A DNA stretch of 64,000 bases from Ulva prolifera (taxonomy: Eukaryota > Chlorophyta > Ulvophyceae > Ulvales > Ulvaceae), in the NCBI GenBank assembly GCA_023078555.1, contig CM041201.1, forward strand, positions 8,563,172 to 8,627,171, read 5' to 3'. This document shows positions 1 to 11,900 of the stretch, in pieces. Made by a program: the position numbers and the translations under genes. Below the pieces are notes generated by a model, which was not told where the DNA came from, did no database searches, and was given only the letters and a program-made list of their open reading frames with translations. Every line of letters starts with the position of its first letter. The stretch's first letter is position 1.

Positions 1-2606
1 TTGATGTCACTCTGCGCCTTCTTGCCGATCGCCTGCATCATCGCCGCGAGAGGGTTCTCCGGGCGCTCCTCAAGCTCAGCGGCGCCACCATAGCCGCCAG
101 CCGCCGACGCCTGCTCCGGCCCCGCGTCCTCGTACGGGTCCAGCGTCAGCTGAATGTTCTGCACAGGTCCGTCCTCCTGCGCCTGCGCTGCGGCCGCGGC
201 CGGCTTTGGTGCCGCGTGGGCGCCCTCCTTTGCGGCCCGGCGTGCCGCAAACTGCGAGCCGCCGGCGTGCCCGACGCCATGCTGCCCTCCCTGCTTCATC
301 ATCTGCGTGAACGCCGGCTTGGCGAGGGACGGAGGCGGCTTGGCGGACTGGTTGACGCTGCCGTACGGTGTGCCGCTCGTGGCCACAGGGGCACTGGCGT
401 GCTGGCGCTGCGGGAACAGAATTCCACCAAGCCACGCCTCGAATTGCTTGCGGGGGTGAGTCTCCTCGATCTTGCGGGCGGCCTGCGCGTCCGGGTTCAG
501 AGGCGCCTGTGCGGCTCCGGCCTGCGTTGGCGGGATCGCACCCTGCTTCTGTAGGTACTCCCAGAACTCCGAGGGGTCAGGGATTTCGGGCTCCTCTTCC
601 GGGGCAGCCACCGAGGCCGCCGCCTTTTGCGTCGCCTCGTGCAGAACCGCAAAGACCTTGCGGTTGCCGGCGGCAAACGCGAGATCCGACGGTGTGCGCC
701 CAAACTGCATGCCATGTGGAATCACGACAAACGGACGAACGAGACTGAAACACCCGCATTGACCTTGCACAAATCTCCGCAGGCGAAACATGTAATGCCT
801 CGGTCATCCACGGAGTTCAAGTGCATCGCAATGCACTGTCATCCCATTGGGAGCCCAGGCACATGATGGAGCGGGGGGTGCGCACGCGGTCCGCGATCGT
901 AGGGTTTGCGCCAAGCTGCAGCAGGAGCTCTACGCAGTCCTGGTCGCCACTGCGCACAGCCTCATGCAGCGGCGTGCTGCCGTCGTGGGACGTCGCCTGC
1001 AGGTCCGCGCGCCCCGAGTGGAGCAGCCGGAGGGCCTCCCGGTGGCCCTTCCAGGCCGCGAGGTGGGCCGCCGTGAGGCCGTCGGCCGTCGCGAGCGCCA
1101 CGTCAGCCTTGTACTCCAGCAGCGTGCGCATGCTGGCAAGCTCTCCGGCAACAGCCGCCTTTTGGAGGGGGGTGAGGCCATGCTGCAAGCGGGCGCCTGG
1201 GTGTCAACGGTTGATGCCAGCTGTGACACTACTAATGCTGCCGTGCATATGCATGGGCTCAGGGTGACTTGCTCTATGAGTGTGGCGGTGGTGGAATTCA
1301 AGTATGTACGTATGCATAATCACATGAGCATATCAATTGGAATTCGACATCTTCAGAAACCCGGACTCATTCAGGCACTCAAGCCATGTTCCACGCAAAC
1401 CCGTGACACGTCAGGCCCCAGCCTGGCCCTTACATGCAGAACATACGAGAACACAAACATGGGTCCATATGACTGTTGATCGAGTGGAAACATGGGGGAA
1501 CATCCTGATGCTGGCGGGGGGCCAGGCAGATGTTATGCAGGCGCTTCCGATGTGTGGGGGTGCATGTTTTCAGGCGCGGTGAGGTGTGGGCATGGCAGAG
1601 GCCGCCGGCTCCGGCCGGTGCGGGGCACACCTTGTCGCGAGTGTCGACGTCGGCGCCGGCGTGGAGGACTCTGCGTAAGCACCGCTCGCTGCCGTTGAAG
1701 GCGGCCAGGTGGACGGCTGTGCGGCCAGCCTGCATGCGTGGGAAGAGCTGCTTCGTGCATGCATGGGAAGTTGAATCTATAGAGCCCGCCACAGCTTGCA
1801 GCGGCATACTCACGCACCCACCTAGACGTCCAGTCAAGGAACGGCTGGTCTGAGCATGGGTCTACAAAATAATATGTAAGAAGAAACATGGAACTAAGGT
1901 GACGAGGTTGCATGTGTCATTAAAGCGATGGCGCGCGTGGAATGGACCGGAAAGCTTCTGATGACTGTCCAGGAAGCGCACCGAGTCTTGCAGGCGCAGG
2001 TCAGGATTCCACTTCAGCAAGGCACCAAGAGCCTTCATGCGATCATACCAGCAAGCGACCTGGACCGCGGTCCAGCCATCCTGCAACATCGGCAGGCGTG
2101 AAGCTCGTGCATATCTGATCATTCACGCTTGTGTTCCAGAACCGCTCCACCGGAAACGCGAAAATCGCCAGTCGCGCGATTGCTAAACCTCGCAAAATGT
2201 TTAGCACCACTCGAATGCTGCACGCACGTCCTGGTCCTGGCAGTCACTGCCGGTGTCACCGTCGTACCACCGCTTCCGACATGCCCCACATGGAGCGCTG
2301 TCGGGGAACGTCCTGCGCGTGCAGTGGAACCCGCCACAGACCCCACATACAGCGTCAGAGCATCACTTGAGAGAACGATTGATTCAAATGAGCGCATATG
2401 CAGCCCCACCCACCAGCATGCGGCGACGGAACCCGGGAACAAGATCGCACTTGGTTCAAGTCGTTAATGCGCCCGCCGCGGGACAAGAATTTCTCCACAG
2501 CAGTCGCGTCATCTTCCTGAACTGCTTCAAATATATCGGCATACGTGTGTCCATCCGGGGACTTGCCTTGCAAGATATTGCCCAGCGCTGCAAATGGATT
2601 CGCCAT
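1..2606 (-). CDS. Ankyrin-repeat protein, 5' part (runs off the left edge)
   Basis: Five exons: 2451-2606, 1982-2080, 1631-1729, 886-1182 and 704 down to the window edge. All junctions are phase 0. Exon 1 starts MANPFAALGNILQGKSPDGH. Exons 2 and 3 are each 99 bp (33 residues) and exon 4 is 297 bp (99 residues), so exon sizes are exact multiples of one ankyrin repeat. Typical ankyrin cores are visible: GWTAVQVACWYD, GRTAVHLAAFNG, GLTPLQKAAVAGE, GLTAAHLAAWKG, GSTPLHEAVRSGD and FGRTPSDLAFAAGN. Exon 5 then leaves the repeats for an Ala/Pro/Gln-rich tail that contains SEFWEYLQKQGAIPP and a possible acidic patch. Ankyrin repeats mediate protein-protein contacts; no catalytic domain is seen before the edge, so the function is unknown. 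Donors are GTGCG or GTGTG. The C-terminus lies outside the window. Confidence 0.85.
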
Positions 2607-2988
2607 GTTTATAGGCAGGGCCCCGCAGTGTAGAATGCCGCAGCGGGAAAATTCGCAGTCAAGATGCACCACGTTCTCTCCAGGGAAATGTATATAGTGA
2701 TGGCATGTCGCTACGCGCAGTCGAAGCACATGGTATGTAATCTAGCGGGACGGTCATGCATTGCCACGGGACATGTGGCTACCAGGGCAGACAGCTCCCC
2801 CGAAGGTGCCCAGCGGTCGCCCCTGGCAGTTCCGTTCAGTAAGCACAGTCGGCGTTGTGATCATCAACCGCGCCCACTGGCGGTCACTGGTGCGCAGCAT
2901 CGGCAGAGCCAATTTGGGACGAACAGCAGAATTGAATGCAAGTTCAGCCAATTGGTGCTCATCATGCGATGCCAACAGGGGCATATAT

Positions 2989-3018
2989 ATCATATGACAT
3001 GGGATCATATGACATGGG
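2989..3018. repeat. Tandem 15-bp direct repeat
   Basis: ATCATATGACATGGG occurs twice head to tail (2989-3003 and 3004-3018) with no mismatch. Each copy contains the NdeI-like palindrome CATATG. No function is inferred. Confidence 0.9.
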
Positions 3019-3875
3019 CCTCTGTACATCGGGGGACGGATCCAACACTGCCCAATTGCCCAGGTACTTGAAACACTTTGGCTGTGCACTGTACCAATGC
3101 TCATGGCGCCACATATGCCACAGGCGTTTCCAGCACATACGCAAAGCATCTCTGCAGGCCTGCCAGGGGCAGGATAAATGCCACCTGATCTGCACACAAA
3201 GACCACCTTGCATAGATGCCCATGAGGATGTTAGATTTGCAACAGTCAGGGTACCCCCAGCCAGGGCATGACTCAGCAACAGTCAGGGTTCCCCTGGATC
3301 ACCAAACTCCTTCAGGGGTCTCACTGCAGTGAGTCTCAGGATTTACAGGAAAGTCAGCGATCGAAGAGCTGTGCACCAACTGGCTTCTCTCCATCACCAG
3401 CGCAGCCACTGTCAGCTTGGCTGCCCACATGAGCTCTAGTACGTCCTGCAGGGAGTAGCAGTAGTATATATGCACCCGCAGGCAGTCATGCCAAGCCCAG
3501 ATGTGAATTCACACATACACTGCGGTTGGCGTGGGTGGGTGCTGGCGTGTGCGGCGGCACGGATGTGTTGGTCTGTGTTGCGTGCTGGTGCTTGCTTGCG
3601 CGCGTGTGTGCCCCTATGTGGAAAGTACAGTAACCCTGAATTTACTGAGCTGTATCCCATTGGACATTGACAGCTCCGAGTTAATGGGACCACACATGCC
3701 GAAGGGGTAAACCACCTGGAAAGACAACCGTACGCAACTCACAGGGCCTCCTCCTGTGCCAAGCGAGGTGGTCACGTACGGCCGTTTCGATTCCCCAAAG
3801 CGCATGCAGAATCGATCCCACGACCTCCTGAAGCGGAGGGGGTAGCTTGTAATCCGTCTTCAACCCAGTGGACCC

Positions 3876-3906
3876 TACTTTGTCCTTGTGTTACAAGGAC
3901 AAAGTA
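3876..3906. repeat. Perfect 14-bp inverted repeat with 3-nt loop
   Basis: TACTTTGTCCTTGT (3876-3889), loop GTT, then the exact reverse complement ACAAGGACAAAGTA (3893-3906). It lies in the gap upstream of the FO-synthase gene. It could form a cruciform or an RNA hairpin, or be a relic of a small palindromic insertion. Confidence 0.9.
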
Positions 3907-4537
3907 AGCAAGGCAGGTAGCACCGAGAGCAACAACCAGGGGAACCGCACACCACGCACAAGCCACACGCAGCACACACCAACACACCCACGCAACGTCA
4001 GCACCCGCGCCGGCCACAGCCACACACACGTGCATAAGCCCCCCTGTGCATAAGCCAGCCTCATAAGCCACAGTGGTGCAGCGTTGGCAGCCATTGGATG
4101 TGACATATTCATCTTGTAATCTCCTTCCATACCACCTTGCCCCTCTCAAACATCAGATGCGTCTCACAAGCACACAGGCAAGGAGGCATGCGGCACATGA
4201 GCTGTATGTGGCCACACGTGGCCACAGCCGAAACGAATGACCGTGTTGACATGGCTGACAATGCACGGAGATGGACCAGCCCTAGCAGCGGTCTGTGACG
4301 GCATCAGCTGGGCCCGACGAGTTCTAAAACTGATGATGAGGTGCTTCGTGTTTCAAGCCGGCTCTCTCGCAATCCATCTGCCAAGGTCCGAACTCGGAGC
4401 ATGGCCGAGGTGAGGCAATTCGGATCTGTAATTGCTGCTTGATTCACAGCCACGACGCAGCACGACTGCTATCTTCGCACATGCGCTGACCTATCGTGAA
4501 TCTGCCTGCCTTGATCGGTGGTCCTCTGAGAAGCATC

Positions 4538-7500
4538 ATGGTTGCCCGTTTACACGAATGCAGCGCAAGGCCACTGGTTTCCGCACGCTGTGCAGCCTTG
4601 ACGCGCAACAAGCGCACTGAACAGGTACATCACAGACGTAGTAATGTGACATGTGCCTCTGGTGCCAACGAAGTACGCCCATCCTCCTCTGTGACCTGCC
4701 TTTGATCATGTCACACGAAAGGTCACCCGTTTCATGCTGGCCAGGCCTGTCACCAGGCTGCATGGCGACGCAACGGTCACACACGTCAATCATGTGATCA
4801 TCTGAAGTGTTAGAATCAGCATGATGATCCTCCCTATGCGACACACGTGCAGTGGATGTTGACAGCCCCTCTTCCAGAGCTCATGGAGAGAGCGGCCACG
4901 ACTCGAGATGGTAGAGCCAGCTCTGCCGAGATCGTCACGTTCTCCCCGAAGGTCTTCCTACCTGTGACTAGACTCTGCCGAGATACATGTGGCTACTGCA
5001 CCTTTGCCCAGCCACCCAGGCCAGGGCAGCTCGCTTACATGCTGCCAGAAGAAGTCCTGAGCACAGCTCTGGCAGGCCAGGCTGCTGGCTGCAGTGAGGC
5101 TCTGATCACCCTCGGCGACAAGCCAGAGCTCAAGCACGAAGCTGCCGCAGAGCAGCTGCGCGAGCTGGGTTTTGATTCAACCGTCGAGTATGTCGCACAC
5201 TTGTGCAACCTCATTCTCAGGCACACCGAGCTGCTGCCACACGTCAACGCTGGCGTGCTGACAAAAGAGCAGCTGGCGCAGTTGCGAAGGGTGTCCGTGA
5301 GCCAGGGCCTCATGCTGGAAACATCGTCTCCAGCAGTGCTTTCCAGTGGAGGCGCACACGATGGCTGCCCTGACAAGGATCCTCAGCTTCGCCTGAACGT
5401 CATCAGGCATGCAGGTCAGCCCCCTTCACCCCGCCGAGATGTTGTGTATCTCCACTGGTGTTGACAGGAATCGTGTCCCACGGAGTTCAGCATTGGGTGG
5501 GCTCCCCCCACCGCGCCCGAGGTAGTTGCAAGTGTGTGTACGCCAGCACGTCAAAACCCAGGGTGATTCCTTATCGGTTTGCTGCAGGTGAGCTGGCCAT
5601 TCCATTCACGACAGGCCTCCTTCTGGGCATCGGCGAGGCACCCGAAGAGCGCCTCTCAGACCTGGAGGCGCTGCTTCAGCTGCAGCACGAACATGGGCAC
5701 ATCCAGGAGCTGATCATTCAGAACTTTCGAGCCAAGCCCGGCACAGCCATGGCAGACCACCCGGAGATCTCCCGTGAGGAGCATCTGCGGACCATCGCCA
5801 TGGCCAGGCTACTATTCGGACCCAGCATGAACATCCAGGCCCCTCCAAATCTCAGCTTTGACAGCAGCGCATCTCCTGCTGACCAGTCGCAGTCATGGCA
5901 GGACATCATCACTGCCGGTGCGACGCTCCGGCACAAGACCGGGAGAACGCACTAGACATACATAGACACCTGCCACAGCTGCTGGCCCGCTGGCTGCACC
6001 AGACAATGTGCGTGTGCTGCAGGCGCCAACGACTTTGGGGGTGTCTCTCCTGTGACCCTTGACTGGGTGAATCCTGCGTCCCGGTGGCCGCTCCTCAGCT
6101 CCCTCGCAGCTGCATGTGCGGCGGAGGGGAAGCTCCTCCTCCCGCGCCTGCCAGTGTATCCAGAGCACATACAGCAGGCTGGGAAGTGGCTGGACACTGA
6201 CGCCCTTCCGCACGACCCCGCAGACGCCCCTGCTGCCGGGTCTGGACAGAGAAGCGGCCCGGCTTTGTCCACTCTCGCAAGGACACTCGCATGTGCTGAC
6301 GCTGCGGGGTACGCACGCGCATCAGGCTGGTACGCGGGCCAGACGCAGCCACCGGATAGCTCGCCCGCTGATGAGCCAGAGACAGCCTCCGGCAGCCGCT
6401 GGCATGTGCAGCGGGCACGGTGGGCCGTCGAGCTGGGGACAGACGGTGCGCTAGCCGGCTGCGAGGCGCCGCCGGTGACGCCGCCAGTGCAGGCCGTGAT
6501 GGACAGGCTTGCTGAGGTACGCTGCGCGGCAGCGGCGGGGGGCGCTGGCGGGCGTGGGGACGGCGAGGGCCCGGGAGTGGACGATGTGGAGGTGCTGCTC
6601 TTGGCGCGGGGGCAGAGTGCACAGGCCGTCGTGCAGTGCGCAGACGAGCTGCGGCGGAGCGTGTGTGGGGACCACGTGACCTATGTTGTGAACCGCAACA
6701 TCAACTACACCAACGTGTGTACGTATGGGTGCGACACACTGCGATATGAGCTTCTCCGCCTGGAATCATGCAACAAGATGCTGTCATGTGATGCATGTGT
6801 GTGATGCATGTGTGTTTCGTGCCTGCCGGCTGTGGTGGGTTGAATGGCTTGTTGGGAGGCCCAGGGAGGTTGCTGTCGTGGTACATGTGTAATCAGTGGG
6901 TGTGCGCAGGTGCAAATTCTGTGCATTTAGCAAGGGCCGGCGGGCGGAGACGGCGCGGGAGGAAGCATACTTGTTGCCGCGAGAGGAGATTCAGCGGCGC
7001 GTGGCGGAAGCATGGGACCGTGGGGCGACGGAGGTCTGCCTGCAAGGTGCGGGCCAGTTGACCCCTCCAACCGCACCTGCCGAGCACGTTCATGTGTGAC
7101 CTGTACTGAGCTGTGATACGTATGGCCGCAGGGGGCATCCATCCGGACTTCACCGGGGATACGTACCTGGACATCCTGCGTGCGTGCAAGGAGGCTGCCC
7201 CAGAGATGCATGTCCATGCGTTTTCACCACTGGAGGTGCACCACGGAGCGTCGACACTGGGGGAGCCCGTGTCACGATACCTCCAGCGGCTGCGGAAGGC
7301 GGGGCTGGGGTCTCTGCCCGGAACGGCAGCGGAGGTGCTGACGGAGCGAGTTCGGAGTGTGATCTGCCCGGATAAGCTATCTACACAGCAGTGGTTGGAC
7401 GTGGTCGCGGCGGCGCATGGCGTGGGGCTGCGCACGACCAGCACGATCATGTTTGGTCATGTGGACGGACCGCGCGACTGGGCTGAGCACCTGCTGGCAT

Positions 7501-8443
7501 TGAAGTGCGGTTCTTGTGCTTAGTGAAAGAATGGGAGCCTGCGCAAGGCAGCCAGCCGTGGGCAGCGACGGGCTTTCACTTCCGTGTCTTGCAGCCGTCA
7601 TGCCGCACATCACAAATGGGCTGGGACATGGCGCAGTCCTACCTCAATTGCCCCTGCTGTATGTTGGCATTGATGATCAGAGCATGCCGAGTGGTATTGT
7701 TCGCCAAGGAATGTTTGGTGCTGGTGTCCAGGCAGCTGCAGCAGTCGACGGGCGGAATCACAGAATTCGTTCCGCTGCCGTTTGTGCACATGGAAGCACC
7801 GATTTATCAGAAGGGCAGATCAAGGCGAGGGCCAACGCTGCATGAGGCAATGCTTCTGCATGCTGTTGCAAGGCTGGTGCTCTATCCAGAGATCACCAAC
7901 ATCCAGGTATCTAGCTACATTTGTGAGATGTCAGTGAGGGGAATTTTGGTGTGCTGATCTGATGTACGCAGATCGCATTCAATCCAGGCAAAATGCGGTG
8001 CTTGAATGCAGGCAAGTTGGGTGAAGATGGGGCCCAGGTGGGCAACCCATCTACTAAATGCAGGATGCAACGACATGGGAGGATCAATCATGAACGAGTC
8101 TATCACAAGGCATGCTTTCGCGCCCTGTCTTCAGCAAGCATCACAGTAGAGGAATGCAGTCACATCCGCAATGGCTGGCATGCACATGTGGGACAAGCCC
8201 CGTCCACTGGCTGCGGATGATCATTCACAATTACCCACTGACTGCACGGTGATGCCGCAATGACCGAGTCGCATGTGTAGGGCAGCGGGCGCAGGACATG
8301 GGCAAGAACTCAACCCAACCGAACTGCAAGATTTGATCAGCAGCATCGAACGAATACCTCGTCAAAGGACCACGCTGTACGGGATGGCGCCTGAAGAACA
8401 AGTAGAAAAGTCGTTTGCTGCCGGGCCGCTAATGCCAATATGA
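4538..8443 (+). CDS. fbiC: FO synthase (fused CofG-CofH, deazaflavin biosynthesis)
   Basis: Nine exons: 4538-4624, 4853-5414, 5588-5917, 6023-6728, 6910-7046, 7132-7504, 7732-7906, 8012-8109 and 8281-8443. The model closes in phase at 876 residues, close to bacterial FbiC (about 856). Two radical-SAM halves are visible. The CofG half has CRDTCGYC (Cys71/75/78), GLLLGIGEAPEERL and GANDFGGVSPVT. The CofH half has NVCTYGCKFCAF (Cys559/563/566), GGIHPDFTGDTY, STIMFGHVDGPRDW, ITEFVPLPF, ASWVKMGP and CNDMGGSIMNES. In known members the two halves join 5-amino-6-ribitylaminouracil and tyrosine into 7,8-didemethyl-8-hydroxy-5-deazariboflavin (FO), the antenna of some DNA photolyases and the core of F420. 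Exon 1 encodes 29 basic, Ser/Ala/Arg-rich residues (MVARLHECSARPLVSARCAA) that look like an organelle-targeting peptide; this start is inferred from phase and context. Intron 8 is GC-AG. A TGTAA lies about 210 nt after the stop. Confidence 0.93.
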
Positions 8444-8925
8444 CTGGCGGGCAACAGCACGGCAAAATTTACGTCCAGATCACAACAATAGCAATCAGTT
8501 CTGAGTTTTTAGCCATTTTTTTTTCCTGTCCATGCTTGTCACAAAATGTTCGGTGACAGATGACGTTGGGCCAACAACACGTAAGACATGCAAATACAGC
8601 GGGTTTGATAACAGAACGTAATATGATTTGGTATGCTGTGTACGTACTGTGTAAATCATCAGTGACAGAGTATCTCGCGTGCCCTTCTGCCGGCCGCATC
8701 CGCAGTACTTGCAACAGTGGCTACCCGCGAACCCATTTTGGCCGGGTGGGCATGTGCCTCACTGATTGCTGTACATCCTGAGATTAAACTCTTAGACGTG
8801 TTTGATGTTCAACAATTCATCGAGGCTTTTGCTTGCGCAACGTTTCGTCCTCAACTGTGGTCATGCGCGCATCGTCCCGGTAGCGCCGCTGGCGACGTTC
8901 TCAGAGCTTCCATGAGCAACCTCAC
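8444..8925. other. Gap between FO synthase and CPL3-like gene
   Basis: It contains a TGTAA at 8650-8654, a candidate poly(A) signal for FO synthase, and presumably the promoter of the next gene. Nothing else recognised. Confidence 0.5.
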
Positions 8926-11900
8926 ATGAGTGCGGAGGAAGGTGAAGTGTCCGATGGACAGGTCCATTCAGATGGAGGGCTGGTGCGCGCTCTCCGGGTC
9001 CCGTGACCGCGCCGCTGGTGATTGCCCAGACGCATATGTACATAAGTGTTTGTATCATCATATACTGCTGTGGATTGTCGTCTCCTGCCGCAGAATGCAT
9101 TGTGTGCTCCGACAATGCTCACAAAAACGAATTCGAACGGATGCGCTCACGCCTGCGTTGGCTTACAGGAGTCTGGCGAGGAGTCAGATCATGATAGCGC
9201 TCCGAATAGACGCAACCATCGTGGTTCACATGCTGGGCGAGGTGCGGACGAAGTGCGTTATCACCGGATGGACCGCATGGATGCTGGCCATGCGCGTTCC
9301 GACCGCTGGAGAAGAGGCTATGTGCGTGGAGGGGAGCCCCACAGAACTCACAATCGAAGCCATGAACGGTCCGATAGACCAGGCAGACATTTGAGCAAAA
9401 ACGTGTCGCCCGGGAAACCCCCTGTGCAGCATTCCCGTGATAGACCTGGTGATGTGAGAGATCGTGGGGGTGGTAGGGAACGAGCCGGCAGCCAGCACAG
9501 ACCATCAGGTCCTTCAAAATCTAAGGCAGCTATAAGGGATGGCTCGTCTTCGCTGGACGAGGCAGCTACCAAGCAGGCTGCTAGTTCGCCTCAGCCTGTC
9601 CACCATGCCGACCTCAGCACAATGCAGAAGCTCATCACCTTGGACACAGTTGGGGTTGCAGCGGCGAAACAGTGCGCCTCGGGAACATCATCTTGAGCTT
9701 ATGCATGCATCGTTGTTAAAATTGTGCTCTGAAATGCTTGAATTCAGCTCCACAATGACTGTTTTCAGATCCTTCACTTACACATGCGCTGTCCTCCGCA
9801 AAGGGCTTGCCATACAGCAGCAAGTGTGGAGCGCAGAGCGCGATCGAGGACAGGCAGCTGCGCTTTATCAAGACCCAGAGTGGGAGGGGATGCGCACACG
9901 TCTCCTCAGCGGTCTGAAGGCTGTTCATCTTGTCTGCACTGCGGGCGTTGTCAGCGACATCACATCTTTGAAGCTGGGGCTGAGCACACTCGAGGAAGCC
10001 AGAGAAGTGTCAGCAGTACGGCCCTTTCGACCATACCACACTGACCTTGCGCTTCCATGCAACGTCAGCGTGGCATACCTGCACAGCCGCAATGCCTTGA
10101 CACTGCGTGCAATGAGGCAATGATGAACAAATTGCGCAAGGAATCTGAAGCAGGCATTCATTCTCAGCCTGCTACACATGAGAGTGAATCTTCTCTCTGA
10201 GCTTCGGCATGCACTTCCCTGGCACCACGGCAAGTGCACTGCTGCACTGGGACCTCCTGTGGAAGTGAAGCGCTGTCATTCAGGCTCTCACGAACCTTCG
10301 CAAGCCCCAGCAGACGTCAGAGGTCGTGTCATGGTGCACAAGCCTGGCAAGCGCTCTCAGCATGAAGCAGAAGCCCCGCTCCCCTAGCCCCTCCGCCGCA
10401 GCATCCTCCCGGTCCACGACTCCCGCCAGCAGCCGATCTGCTTCACCCCGGTCGACTGCCGGCGCTGCGCAGCCAGACTTCGACGGTGCTGCCAATGGTA
10501 TGGTCAAGACCGGCAGTGGACAAGACACAGCCGCCCCTGGGGATGAGGACGCAGTGGCGGAGGGGGTGTCTCGCAAGCAGTCAGATGGCAGCAGGGAGGG
10601 CACAGGCACCAAAGTCTCCCTGGCCCAGTCGCAGGAGCCGGAAGCGCAGGCGTGTGGATTCAAGCCGCGCGTGATGTTCCGGCTGAATATTTCGGGCACT
10701 GGGGCGGCAGCAGGGAACGCAGCGTCTGAGCTCGTCTGCGACCGTGCGCCCAAAGCATCGCTGCCGGCTGCACAAAGTCCGGTGTCAGAGCCACGAGCAG
10801 ATGTGGGTGCGCCTGGTGAGCCAGCACCACAGCCTTCCCCCGAACCGTCAGCTGTTGAGCTGGCCGGAGCTCCCGTTGAGGGGGCCCAGGTGCCGGATGA
10901 GGATGCCAGTGGCGACATGCATCGGACCGACACTGTTGTAAGCAGGTCGCAGTCCCCTGCACCGCTCCCGCCAGAGCCGGCGGAAGAATCTCCAGCGGTA
11001 GCTGCATCGGCGGAGGCAAAATGCACTGCTTCTGCAGAGTGGCCGGCAGCGGCCGGGCCGTGGGCTCCTATAGCACTGCCAGTCACCCCAGAGGCACCCG
11101 TCGCAGACATCGGGGGTGCTGCTCATGTGGACACGGCCGTGCGTGTGGACGCTGTGGCACCCGCAAAGCCCGCGGCAGTCGCAGTAGCGCCGGCGGCCTC
11201 AGGCAGCGCGCCTGCTGCAGCATCGGGTCCACAGTCTGCGACAGCAGCGGCGCCAGCTCCGCCTGCGCGCAGTCGCAAATCGAGATGGGACATGCGTGCA
11301 GAGCCGCCACAGCTTGCAGAGCCATCCACGGCTGAGGCAGTGCCTGCTGCACAGCACAGCGAGTGGCCACGGGCCGTCGCACCGTCCACAGCAGCTGCAA
11401 TGGAAACTGGCCCTGCTACCAGCAGCGCCGCTGCAGCCCCTCCAGCAAGTGATGGCGGGCTGGAGCGTGAGTACATGAATGGCCGCCGCAGGGATCCTGA
11501 GCGGGATGTGCGAAGAGAGCGCGATGCCGAGCGTGCGCGAGACCGTGAGCGCGAGCCGTACAGAGACAGAGACCGGGAACGTGATAGAGACAGGTTGAGA
11601 GACCGCGATTGGGAACGGGAGAGAGGCCGGCAGCCGGTGGCAGACGCACCGCACCGGGGAGATAGCTATGGCGAACCAGACCGGAAGCGAGGCCGCTTCG
11701 ACCGCGATGGGCCGCGGCGGAATCGTGACAAGGTGCCCCACCTGGAAGAGGAGCGGCAGCGCGGCCGCAGCCCAGAACATGTGGCCGGGGGGGCAGATGG
11801 CAGGGGTGGCCATGGCCCAGGAGGCCTGGGCAGCTCTGCAGGGGAGAATAGTTCCGCGCATGCGGCCCCTGGCGGGCGGGGCAGCCTGTCTCCGTCAGTC

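Larger units (their letters stand above)
2607..4537. other. Gap between divergent ankyrin and FO-synthase genes
   Basis: No supported gene. It holds a tandem 15-bp duplication (2989-3018), two copies of GCAACAGTCAGGGT about 38 bp apart near 3239 and 3277, and a perfect hairpin (3876-3906). It presumably contains both promoters; no recognisable element could be assigned. Confidence 0.5.

Noticed and set aside
5978-7450. Minus-strand ORFs within the FO-synthase gene
   Set aside because: Shadows of conserved plus-strand radical-SAM exons.
9672-9768. Reading straight through to the stop after CASGTSS as the end of a separate small gene
   Set aside because: Splicing with a GTGCGC donor and TTTTCAG acceptor gives KQSFTYTCAVLRKGL, matching the CPL3 N-terminal block, and keeps the downstream frame.
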